A stretch of DNA of 64,000 nucleotides. It comes from an uncultured Sulfitobacter sp. (GTDB lineage Bacteria > Pseudomonadota > Alphaproteobacteria > Rhodobacterales > Rhodobacteraceae). Positions 25,610 through 33,886 of this stretch are shown here, piece after piece. The stretch is taken from the NCBI GenBank assembly GCA_947501805.1, contig CANMXJ010000011.1, positions 92,869-156,868 of the forward strand, given 5' to 3'. Below the pieces are notes generated by a model, which saw only the letters and a program-made list of their open reading frames with translations, did not search any database and was not told where the DNA came from. Numbering within the stretch: position 1 is the first letter of the stretch; each line of letters starts with the position of its first letter. The position numbers and the translations under genes are program-made.

Positions 25610-27315
25610 ACGTCTTCCCCTTTTGCAATCGCCGCCTGTACCGCTGCAACATCAGCCGCGCTCAGACCATAGGCCTGCGCAGCCGTTTCAGCCGAGATAT
25701 ACCCACGCGCAAGGTCACGTTTGACCGCTTCCACAGGTCTGTCTTTTGGATCGCCATAGCCAGCGCCCCCCGGAAAGGCCATCATCACGCGGCGGCCATG
25801 CGCGACAAATTGTTTCCCCTTGCCGTTCATTTTTGTCCCGTTGTCCTGTTCGATCGTGGTCGGCGCGCCTGCCCCGCCACCGCGCCGTCCTTTGGCCGGA
25901 TGGTCCACGCGATCAAACATAGCCTGAATATCAAACTCGTGGCCCTCACGTGCACCAACTACCATGTATTGCCCCAAACCGCCGCGCTGCTTACCGGCAC
26001 CGCCTGAGTCGGGGCGCAGTTCCTTGCGCCAGATGATCACCGGACCTGCGTGTTCGGTTGCCTCAATCGGCATGGTCATCACACCGGAGGGAAAGGCAGT
26101 TGCGTTCAACCCGTCAAATTCTGGCCGCGCGCCGGAGCCACCGGAGTTAAACGTCAACACCTCGGAGCGACGTGCATCCGGCGGGGCGGGCGCATCGCTG
26201 CGCGGGCGCAGGGAGACCTGAAAGTTGCACAGGCATCCGGCCCCTTCGGCAGGCACCAATCCGGGCACGATCTGGTCAAAGGCGTTGAACACGGCGTCCG
26301 GTACAAAGTGGCCAACGATATGACGCAAAGCCACTGGCGCGGGATGCACGGCGTTCACGATGGTATCAACAGGGGCTTCGATTTCGAACGGCGCAAGCGA
26401 GGCTGCATTATTGGGGATTTCGGGCGCAATCGCGACCTTCAAAGCATAACAGGCATACGCCTTGGCATAGACCAGCGGGCAGTTGATGCCTTTCTTGTCG
26501 ATACCTGAAGTGCCCGTGAAATCCGACACGATCCTGTCCTCGTGGATCGTAACCTTGACCTTTAAGGTTATCGGCTTTTCAAACCCGTCCACTGTCAGCT
26601 CTCCATCCGCCGACGTGCGTGGCAAGGCGGCGATCCGCTCCAGCGTGGCACGACGCGAATTGTCGAGGATGAAACGGGCGATACCGGACAGATCATCAAG
26701 GTTGAACTCCCGCATCATGTCGATCAGACGGCGATGCCCGATCTCGTTACAGGTCGCCAGTGCATACATGTCACCAATCAGTTGATCCGGTTCCCGCACA
26801 TTCCCCCGCACGATCCGCACCAGCGTTTGATCAACCTCACCCCGCTCGGCGAATTTCATGATGGGGATGTAAAGGCCTTCCTCGTAAACACTTGCAGCAT
26901 CCGCGCCAAATCCACGTCCGCCAATATCCACGATATGCGCCGTGCAGGCAAAAAAGCCGACAAGGACTCCGTTGTGAAAGGATGGTGTGACCATGGTGAT
27001 GTCGTGCAGGTGGCCTGTGCCTTCCCATGGATCGTTGGTGACATAGACGTCACCCTCAAAGATGTTCTGCCGCCCGATGCGGCGGATGAAATGCGCCACT
27101 GCATCCGCCATGGCATTCACGTGGCCGGGCGTGCCTGTCACGGCTTGGGCAAGCATCTGGCCTTGCAAATCGTACACCCCTGCCGAAAGATCACCCGCCT
27201 CTCGCACAGAGGTAGAAAACGCAGTCCGTACAAGCGCCTGCGCCTGTTCCTCAACAACCGAGATCAGGCGGTTCCACATAACTTGATAGGCGACGTTGGA
27301 AGTTTGTTCTGCCAT
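25606..27315 (-). CDS. hyuB: Hydantoinase B/oxoprolinase family protein
   Basis: Beta subunit of the ATP-dependent N-methylhydantoinase/acetophenone carboxylase/5-oxoprolinase superfamily, 569 residues. Typical segments are GVYDLQGQMLAQAVTGTPGHVNA-like N-terminus, YVTNDPWEGTGHLHD and the C-terminal GGAGYGDPKDRP. It acts with HyuA, which binds ATP, to open an amide ring or carboxylate a ketone. AAGGA precedes the ATG and only four bases separate it from hyuA. The substrate could be a hydantoin, N-methylhydantoin, oxoproline or another cyclic amide. Confidence 0.9.
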   Translation of the reverse strand: MAEQTSNVAYQVMWNRLISVVEEQAQALVRTAFSTSVREAGDLSAGVYDLQGQMLAQAVTGTPGHVNAMADAVAHFIRRIGRQNIFEGDVYVTNDPWEGTGHLHDITMVTPSFHNGVLVGFFACTAHIVDIGGRGFGADAASVYEEGLYIPIMKFAERGEVDQTLVRIVRGNVREPDQLIGDMYALATCNEIGHRRLIDMMREFNLDDLSGIARFILDNSRRATLERIAALPRTSADGELTVDGFEKPITLKVKVTIHEDRIVSDFTGTSGIDKKGINCPLVYAKAYACYALKVAIAPEIPNNAASLAPFEIEAPVDTIVNAVHPAPVALRHIVGHFVPDAVFNAFDQIVPGLVPAEGAGCLCNFQVSLRPRSDAPAPPDARRSEVLTFNSGGSGARPEFDGLNATAFPSGVMTMPIEATEHAGPVIIWRKELRPDSGGAGKQRGGLGQYMVVGAREGHEFDIQAMFDRVDHPAKGRRGGGAGAPTTIEQDNGTKMNGKGKQFVAHGRRVMMAFPGGAGYGDPKDRPVEAVKRDLARGYISAETAAQAYGLSAADVAAVQAAIAKGEDV

Positions 27316-27319
27316 GATC

Positions 27320-29398
27320 TTATCCTTTCACGCGCAGGTCGATACACCCATCGGGCTGACGAAGGGCCGTGCGGCTGGAGGGCACAATGATGGTGGTCTC
27401 GTCCTCGGCAATCACCGATGGTCCGTCCACGGTTGCGCCGACTTCCATCGCGTTGCGCAGGACAATATCTGCATCGACAAAACCGGCAATCGCGGGGTCA
27501 AACAGCTTGCGTTCACCGTGACGTTTTGCGGTGCCCGTGCCAGAATTCTCGGCCACGCGTGCAACCTCTTCGGGGGGCGTTGTCGCATTGACGGACCAGA
27601 CAGTGATTTCAATATCCATCCCTTCTACGGCCCGGCCAAACAGCTTGACGTAATCCTCGATAAAGCGCGCCTCAAAGGTGGCAACATCAGGGTTCATTGC
27701 CTGGTCATGGGTCAAGGTGATCGGAATTTCCCAGCCTTGACCGGAATAGCGCATGTAGACTTTGAATTCCGACAGGATCGGTGCGGTCGCATCGCAATTG
27801 CGGACAAATCCTGTAGCTTCGGCCTGCAAATCTGTTAGCAAGGCTTTGATCTTTTCGGCATCAAAACCGGCAAGCGTCATATATACTGAACGGTTCGCCT
27901 CAAAGCTGAAGGGTGCGCGTAAGAACCCGATGGCAGAGCCGACGCCCGCGCCTTGTGGCACCAGCAGGCGGTCCACGCCGAGTTTCTCGCAGAGCCGCCC
28001 CGCATGCAACGGTGCCGCACCGCCAAAGGCGATCATCGTGTATTCCGACAGGTCTTCGCCATTTTCCACCGCATGCACGCGGGCGGCGTTGGCCATGTTT
28101 TCGTCGACCACCTCCGCCAGACCAAAGGCGGAGGTTGCGGCGTCCATATCAAGCTCATCACCCAACACATCCGTCAACGCTTTGGCAGATGCGTCTGCAT
28201 CTAGCGTCATGGTGCCCCCTGCAAAGTTATCAGGGTCCAGCTTGCCCAGTACAAGGTCGGCGTCTGTCACGGCAGGCTTGGCACCGCCACGCCCGTAACA
28301 GGCGGGGCCGGGTTCGGAGCCTGCCGATTCAGGCCCGACACGGATCTGGCGCATGGCATCTACATGCGCAAGCGAGCCGCCACCCGCGCCGATCTCGACC
28401 ATGTCGATCACGGGGATCGAAATCGGCATGCCGGACCCTTTCTTGAAACGGTAAGTACGGGCCACTTCGAAGACGCGGGATGTTTTGGGCGTCTGGTTCT
28501 TGATTAGGCAAATCTTGGCCGTGGTGCCCCCCATGTCAAAGGACAGCACCTTGTCCAAGCCATAGCGCGCCGCGATGTTGGCCGCGAAAACAGCACCACC
28601 TGCCGGGCCGGATTCGACCAGTCGCACGGGAAATTCGGCCGCGTTTTCAATCGAGATAATCCCGCCACCCGAATGCATCAGGAAGATGTTGCAGGACACG
28701 CCCTCAACGCGCAGACGCCCTTCAAGGCGGCCCAGATAGGATTTCATCAGGGGCTTGATATAGGCGTTGGCAACGACGGTGTTAAAGCGTTCGTATTCGC
28801 GCATCTGGGGCGACACTTCGCAAGACAGGGACACCATGGCGTCCGGCATCATCTCGGCCAGAACCTCGCCGACCAGCTTTTCATGGGCATCATTCAGGTA
28901 GGAATGGATCAGCCCGACGGCGACACTTTCGTATCCTGCAGCTGCAATCTGCGCTACCACGGGTTCGATGTCGGCGCGGGTCAGGGGCAGCAGTTCAGTG
29001 CCGCTGGCATCCATACGACCCGGCACTGTGTAGCGCATCTGTCGTGGCAACAGCGGTTCGGGCAAGGTCAGGTTCAGATCATATTGTTCAAACCGCGACT
29101 CGGTGCGCATTTCGATCACATCGCGGAACCCTTGCGTGGTGATCAAGGCCGTCTTTGCCCCGCGCCGCTCGATCAGTGCGTTTGTTGCCAGTGTCGTGCC
29201 ATGAATAATCTGGTTGATCTGTGACGGCGCAATTCCCGCCTTTGTGCAGACCTGATGCATGCCATCGATGATCGCGTTTTCCGGGGCGATGTACGTTGTC
29301 AGAACTTTGGTTGAAAACGATGCAGTCCCGACCTCTAGCACCACGTCGGTAAACGTCCCGCCAATATCAACACCAAGACGCACGGATTGTTCGCTCAT
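27320..29398 (-). CDS. hyuA: Hydantoinase/oxoprolinase family protein (ATP-binding subunit)
   Basis: Alpha subunit of the HyuAB-type ATP-dependent amidohydrolase, 692 residues. The actin-like ATPase fold is shown by DIGGTFTD (11-18) and FDMGGTTAK (about 289-297), with IIHGTTLATNALIER in between, all family signatures. It forms a complex with HyuB and couples ATP hydrolysis to ring opening. First gene of a six-gene operon (hyuA-hyuB-FAD oxidoreductase-aldolase-epimerase-SDR) downstream of a LysR gene, with its own 120-base leader containing a palindrome. Confidence 0.9.
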   Translation of the reverse strand: MSEQSVRLGVDIGGTFTDVVLEVGTASFSTKVLTTYIAPENAIIDGMHQVCTKAGIAPSQINQIIHGTTLATNALIERRGAKTALITTQGFRDVIEMRTESRFEQYDLNLTLPEPLLPRQMRYTVPGRMDASGTELLPLTRADIEPVVAQIAAAGYESVAVGLIHSYLNDAHEKLVGEVLAEMMPDAMVSLSCEVSPQMREYERFNTVVANAYIKPLMKSYLGRLEGRLRVEGVSCNIFLMHSGGGIISIENAAEFPVRLVESGPAGGAVFAANIAARYGLDKVLSFDMGGTTAKICLIKNQTPKTSRVFEVARTYRFKKGSGMPISIPVIDMVEIGAGGGSLAHVDAMRQIRVGPESAGSEPGPACYGRGGAKPAVTDADLVLGKLDPDNFAGGTMTLDADASAKALTDVLGDELDMDAATSAFGLAEVVDENMANAARVHAVENGEDLSEYTMIAFGGAAPLHAGRLCEKLGVDRLLVPQGAGVGSAIGFLRAPFSFEANRSVYMTLAGFDAEKIKALLTDLQAEATGFVRNCDATAPILSEFKVYMRYSGQGWEIPITLTHDQAMNPDVATFEARFIEDYVKLFGRAVEGMDIEITVWSVNATTPPEEVARVAENSGTGTAKRHGERKLFDPAIAGFVDADIVLRNAMEVGATVDGPSVIAEDETTIIVPSSRTALRQPDGCIDLRVKG

Positions 29399-29444
29399 AG
29401 ACTCACCCCAAATTCGAATTGCCTCAGGTTAAGGAATTCGAGCC

Positions 29445-29461
29445 AATAATCACAAATTATT
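29445..29461. promoter_or_regulatory. Perfect AT-rich palindrome upstream of hyuA
   Basis: AATAAT and ATTATT flank CACAA as a 17-base perfect inverted repeat, 47-63 bases upstream of the hyuA start. It fits the T-N11-A style of LysR binding sites and the neighbouring LysR gene is the obvious candidate partner. The role is inferred. Confidence 0.4.
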
Positions 29462-29518
29462 TTTGGCTATAGGAGTGATCGCTATTCTTTATCATATGCA
29501 AAAGGTGGCCCGTCTCTG

Positions 29519-30415
29519 CTAACCCTTGGCAGCAGCAGCGGCCAAGGTCGCGCAATGGGAAAGATACAGCGCGGCCTTCTCGGTCTGGTATCTGGCAGCA
29601 AAGCGCAATGGCGATGGCGTCCAGTTCACGTCAATTTCGACAAGACTCTGATCCGCAAGCTGTTTCTCGACCAATGCTCTTGGCAATAACGTCACCCCCA
29701 TCCCGTCTGCCGCCATCTGGACACAGGACGCAAGGCTGTTTGAGGCGACAAAACGCGTGGTAGAAAGCGACTGTTCCTCTGCATGCTCGACCAGTTCGAC
29801 GTAAGCTTGGGTGTGCCGCGCATGGGTCAGGACGGAATGGGGCAACAAATCTGATAGCGTTTTTTCGCCCACAAGCCCCTCTGCCAACCGGGGAGCGGCA
29901 ACCCAGATGTAGGGGAAATGCCCCAACTCTATCACGCCGCTTGCAGGCGTTGCAAAAGGGGCGGACTGGATCACCAGATCCAGTTGGTTGGCACGCAATT
30001 CACTGTCAAGATGGCGCGATAAATCGACGGTCAGTTCCACGTTCAACGCGGGATATGCCGCTTTGATGCTGCGCAGATAGGCATGCAGCCAAGTACAGGC
30101 GACCAGCTCGGTCACTCCCAGCCTCAGACGATCGACAACAAGGTCCGGGCGATCGGCGATCTGCACAATCCGTTCTGCCTCGCGCAGGATATTGCGCGCC
30201 ACACCAAGGATCTCGCCGCCCTCATGCGTCAACTGCACAGAGCCTGCGTCGCGCTGCATCAAAACCACGCCAAGCGTCTTTTCCAGCCCCCCGATCCGCG
30301 AAGATATATTGGGTTGGGTCGTGCCCAGATGAGAGGCCGCTTTGCGAAAACTGCCCAGTTCGGCCACCCAGACCAGAGCTTCGAGCTGTTTAATGTTCAA
30401 CACGTTTCCGATCAC
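29519..30415 (-). CDS. LysR family transcriptional regulator (hyu operon)
   Basis: LysR-type regulator of 298 residues: N-terminal HTH (LNIKQLEALVWVAELGSFRK, about 6-65) and a periplasmic-binding-protein-like effector domain (about 93-295). The start is a GTG at 30415 with AAGGA seven bases upstream; a TTG five codons later is the alternative. It is transcribed in the same direction as, and 120 bases ahead of, the hyu operon, so it most likely regulates it. The effector is unknown. Confidence 0.85.
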   Translation of the reverse strand: MIGNVLNIKQLEALVWVAELGSFRKAASHLGTTQPNISSRIGGLEKTLGVVLMQRDAGSVQLTHEGGEILGVARNILREAERIVQIADRPDLVVDRLRLGVTELVACTWLHAYLRSIKAAYPALNVELTVDLSRHLDSELRANQLDLVIQSAPFATPASGVIELGHFPYIWVAAPRLAEGLVGEKTLSDLLPHSVLTHARHTQAYVELVEHAEEQSLSTTRFVASNSLASCVQMAADGMGVTLLPRALVEKQLADQSLVEIDVNWTPSPLRFAARYQTEKAALYLSHCATLAAAAAKG

Positions 30416-30854
30416 GACATGTTCCTTTGGCTTGAAGCTGGCAAAAACGGCAATTTCAATGAAATGACCATGGGAAGGCGAATAGCCTATGCGTATCGCA
30501 GTTTAACCAGAGCATAAATGGGATTTATCAAAACTCCCCCTCTGCCCCGCCCTCTTAACAAGCACAATGCAGCGTGTTCCGCAGGGAGACGCCGCCCATC
30601 CAGCCAGCGATCCAGATGTTTGCTATGCATAAAAAGGGGTACAATGGTCAGCGCGACCAACCTGCATCACAGAGCGGCTGACCTCTTTGCACAGCACTCC
30701 CTCAACGGTTTGATCTCTACGGCACGACCAAAGTAACCATACCGAGAACGCCGACAAAACCTTTAATTTCATAGGAGAATCCAACCAAACCATGCCTTTT
30801 GCTCCAAATTAGGTTTAGCGATTTCTCTACTTTTAACGGTACGACTTAAACTGA
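30416..30854. other. Intergenic region without a supported gene
   Basis: This stretch separates the hyu LysR gene from the RTX-like pseudogene. A 72-codon open frame near 30.5-30.7 kb has no ribosome binding site or recognisable domain. At 30792 an ATG with AGGAG upstream opens in the frame of the pseudogene but hits stops at 30810, 30816, 30834 and 30852, which may be the ruined 5' end of that gene. The last 100 bases are clearly AT-rich. Confidence 0.5.
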
Positions 30855-32198
30855 ATTCTTAAGACTAATTTAATTGCGCCAAACTCTGCTGCTGCCACCA
30901 ATTTTTCTGAAGTTGTCAATTTTTCTGTCAGGGTCTGCAACACAACGGGGAACCGTTTAGACGCAAGCTATTGGACGAAAATCGCCGCCCGATTTGCATT
31001 CTCTGTTCCGAAGTTGATCGACAATGGCCTTGGTCTGAAAACAATAAAAGCGGGTCGGATATTCATTTTGCGCCGGGGAGATCTGTGCAGATTCACGATC
31101 GACCCGAGCCGCTATGAGGTCATCACCGATGCCGGCAGCCAATTCAACTCGCATATTGTGAACAGTACATCCGGCAATGGGCAAGCTGATTTTGACCCCA
31201 CCGTTGTCGGATTGACTGGCGGCGATTCCATCATTGCCAGGTCAAATACGGACAGCATCGATACCGATGTATCCTTCCAGCGCTACACCAACACAGGCTC
31301 AGCAGTTGGCTCGCAGCCCGACGGCGCGCCCGGATCGCCCAACCACGACAACGAAGTTGATTTGCTTGCACCAGAAGATGGTAGCTTTGGGGCGGTCCGG
31401 GACGATGACAACACGGGTGAACTGAAGTTGAAGCATTACGGCCCGACCGGTTCCCAGTTGGGCACCACAGGAACATTCGAAACCGGCATCGGTGCCAGTG
31501 ACCTTCTGTCAACCGGCCTTCTGAATGGCCGTTTCATGGTGACATGGCGCGATCCCTCTTTCGAGATCAGGGCCGAGATATACGACACCCGCGACAACGC
31601 CAATGCAACCGCGGTCTATGATCCGGAAAGCAGGAAAGTCGGCACAATCGGCGATGACAATGCCTGCATTGCCGGTGCAGATTTTGTGAACACGATGGCT
31701 GACAATGACACTGTTTCATGGCCCCCAAATCCGTCGGTCGTGGATGGTGGCACCGGCATCGTCACGATTTCGATCAACGGTACTCTTGCATTAGGTGCCA
31801 CATTCACCCTTCAGTCCGAAAACGATGGCTTCAACGGAACTCACAACCATCAGGAATAGATCAGTTTTGAAAACTATTTAGGCATCGGGAACGGACAGGA
31901 AGCTGTGACCGGATCTGTGGGCAACAACAGCGTCACTACCGATGGCGGCAATAACGTCAAAACCGGACTGTCTGGCAACGACACCCTTGATGGCGGAGGC
32001 GGCGTTGACCGCATCGACATCTCGGCGTTTGGCGTCAGTAACGGCGGCGGCTCAAATCAGGACTGGCGCGATGCGACAACATCTGTCGTGACAAGCGGTG
32101 GCGGCAGCAATGTAACGATCAATTGGGATGGCGGTGGCTCTCTGGTGCTGGAGGCCGTAGGCATTGCCAGCCTGACAGACAGCGACTTCGTGTTCTAG
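30855..32198 (+). pseudogene. Interrupted RTX-like/calcium-binding repeat protein
   Basis: One reading frame is open from 30855 to 32198 apart from an in-frame TAG at 31857-31859. It has no ATG or GTG start in its first 600 bases; a TTG at 31014 is the only weak candidate. The middle (GLLNGRFMVTWRDPSFEIRAEIYD) looks like the beta-repeat units of large secreted adhesin-like proteins. The part after the stop has degenerate RTX-type glycine/aspartate repeats (LSGNDTLDGGGGVDRI) and a C-terminal module ending SLTDSDFVF that is repeated at the right edge of the window. Nonsense codon, missing start and upstream stops in the same frame all point to a decayed gene for a type I-secreted protein. Confidence 0.75.
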
Positions 32199-32224
32199 GC
32201 ACAATCAATCCGGTTGTACTCTTC

Positions 32225-32261
32225 GGGGGCGGGGCACATAAAGTGTCCTCGCCCCCTTTTT
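32225..32261 (+). terminator. Strong intrinsic terminator after the RTX-like pseudogene
   Basis: GGGGGCGGGGCAC pairs with GTG-T-CCTCGCCCCC (one bulged T, one G-T pair) over a short ATAAA loop and is followed by TTTTT. It is intact although the gene is broken, which suggests recent decay. Confidence 0.85.
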
Positions 32262-32574
32262 GTTGCCGTTCAACCAACACTGATCTGCAAGACACCCTGC
32301 GCGACGTCCCTGCCTTTACGCCTGACCTGACAATAGCGCGTAACCAAAACAGTCGAGCGGATAGAAAACACCACGACGCGGGCCTCGTTCCTAAAGAACA
32401 CCTGGCACCCGTCACTATTCTGGACAAATGGTTGTTACGCTCTTCAGAAAGTAAACTTGGTGTGGTGGGGGAGAGCAACCTAGAACCCGTGACGTTCTCA
32501 TTGCTCCGAGAAAGCGATTGCCGCCCAGCGCGATCCGGCAAGTTCAGTTGCCGTTCCGCGACGCGAAAAGACGT
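32262..32574. other. Intergenic region between RTX terminator and tRNA-Leu
   Basis: About 310 bases on the 3' side of the tRNA. Open frames run through it on both strands, but they have no ribosome binding site or recognisable protein motif. I looked for integrase or transposase remnants, since this is the side where tRNA-targeting elements insert, and saw none I could support. Confidence 0.5.
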
Positions 32575-32661
32575 TGGTGCGGGCGGTGGGACTCGAACCC
32601 ACACGGGCACAAGGCCCAACAGATTTTAAGTCTGGTATGTCTACCATTCCATCACGCCCGC
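32575..32661 (-). tRNA. tRNA-Leu(UAA)
   Basis: Cloverleaf on the minus strand: acceptor stem GCGGGCG/CGCCCGC, anticodon loop CTTAAAA giving UAA, a class II variable arm (GTTGGGCCTTGTGCCC) and T-loop GGTTCGAGTCCC. Discriminator A and an encoded CCA tail occupy 32575-32578. Confidence 0.95.
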
Positions 32662-32704
32662 ATCTGGTGCGCACCTAAACGAAACAGGGGCCCCGTGTAA
32701 ATGG

Positions 32705-33271
32705 TCAGAGTTCCTCGCCCTTCAATCCGAGCGGCGCACCTTTGGCCAGCAGCGCTTTCTCGGAAAGCCAGGGGTTGTTATCTACAGCGATCAGCAGCTG
32801 TGCCCGTGCCTCTTCCAGACGGCCCAAATTCATCAATGTCAGGGCGCGCCCGGACTGGGCTGCGACATGGTAGGGTTGCAGGCGCAGGGCAATATCAAGA
32901 TCAGCCAGTGCCTTTTCGTATGCACCTGTCAAAAAGTGGATATACGCGCGCTGGTTATACCCTTCGGCATAGGTCGGGCAGTAATCGACCAGACGGTCAT
33001 ATTCCTTGATTGACCCTGCAAAATCCGCCACATCGCGGCGTTTCATCCCCGCATCCAGAATGGCCTGTGCACTCTCGTCAGGGGCCCGCAGCCAGACTTT
33101 CCACATCTCGGTCGAAACACGCCTGCCATCGGAAAAGTTCTTCGCCGCTTGCGCCTTGGCAAACAGGTTCAACAGTTCCGATCGGGTGTCTTCGGGATCG
33201 GGACAGTCGGCCATGGCAGCACCGGCCAGCACACCGGTTGCAACACTCAAAGAGATCAAAAATTGTCGCAT
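32705..33271 (-). CDS. Exported tetratricopeptide-repeat protein
   Basis: Protein of 188 residues with a signal peptide (LISLSVATGVLAGAAMA, cleavage near residue 21) and at least two TPR units at about 80-160 (DFAGSIKEYDRLVDYCPTYAEGYNQ; GAYEKALADLDIALRLQPYHVAA; GRLEEARAQLLIAVDNNP). Such small periplasmic TPR proteins act as scaffolds; no partner can be named. It lies on the minus strand between tRNA-Leu and the putR-like gene with 31 bases to the latter's stop. The ribosome binding site is weak. Confidence 0.8.
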   Translation of the reverse strand: MRQFLISLSVATGVLAGAAMADCPDPEDTRSELLNLFAKAQAAKNFSDGRRVSTEMWKVWLRAPDESAQAILDAGMKRRDVADFAGSIKEYDRLVDYCPTYAEGYNQRAYIHFLTGAYEKALADLDIALRLQPYHVAAQSGRALTLMNLGRLEEARAQLLIAVDNNPWLSEKALLAKGAPLGLKGEEL

Positions 33272-33302
33272 GTTAGAAATAATGGTGCGGATCTGCTTTC
33301 GG

Positions 33303-33779
33303 TCAAGTCCCGTCTGCCAACATCGTCTCTTTCACCGCTTCCATCGCCACATAGGTCGAGGTGTTGGAGACATGTGGCAAGGATGAAATTGTCTCACCCA
33401 GAAAGCGACGATAGGCCGTCATGTCCCGCGTGCGCACCTTCAGCAGATAATCAAAATGGCTGGCGATCATGTGGGCCTGCTCGATCTCCGGCACCTTTGC
33501 AACAGCGGCGTTAAAGGCACGCAGGGCTTTCTCGCGGGTGTCATTCAGCCGTACTTCGACAAAGGCCACGTGATCCAGCCCAAGGCGGATCGGGTCCAGC
33601 ATCGCACGGTAGCCAAGGATCACGCCCTGCTCTTCCAGCCGCCGCAAGCGGGCCTGGGTCGGTGATTTCGACAGGCCGATGCGTTTGGCCAGATCGGTGA
33701 TGCTGATCCGCCCGTCTTCGGCCAGCACAGAGAGAATCGCATGATCAAATCGGTCCAGATCAGATTGTTCATTTTTCAC
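33303..33779 (-). CDS. putR: Lrp/AsnC family regulator, probable PutR
   Basis: Leucine-responsive-type regulator of 158 residues: N-terminal HTH (about 8-60; ILSVLAEDGRISITDLAKRI) and C-terminal RAM effector/oligomerisation domain (about 75-150). It starts at a GTG with GGGAG at good spacing. It is divergent from putA, the usual arrangement of PutR, the proline-responsive activator of putA in alphaproteobacteria. Assignment rests on this context. Confidence 0.85.
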   Translation of the reverse strand: MKNEQSDLDRFDHAILSVLAEDGRISITDLAKRIGLSKSPTQARLRRLEEQGVILGYRAMLDPIRLGLDHVAFVEVRLNDTREKALRAFNAAVAKVPEIEQAHMIASHFDYLLKVRTRDMTAYRRFLGETISSLPHVSNTSTYVAMEAVKETMLADGT

Positions 33780-33886
33780 CTGTTTCTCCCAATTTTCGGA
33801 CCAACGGCCCGCTCTTTAGCTGATTATAAGTCAAAATGCCTTCCCGAGCCAGAGTATACTCAGCGAAACGCCTGATGGAGGATGCC

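Noticed and set aside
30518..30736. 72-codon open frame in the gap after the hyu LysR gene
   Set aside because: No ribosome binding site, no recognisable domain and no sign of coding bias; left as intergenic.
32262..32574. Possible integrase remnant next to tRNA-Leu
   Set aside because: The translated frames show no integrase active-site motif, and no duplicated tRNA end was seen.
33836..33886. Longer N-terminus for PutA
   Set aside because: GGAGG lies five bases before the ATG at 33887, inside the extension, and the extra residues do not form a ribbon-helix-helix domain.
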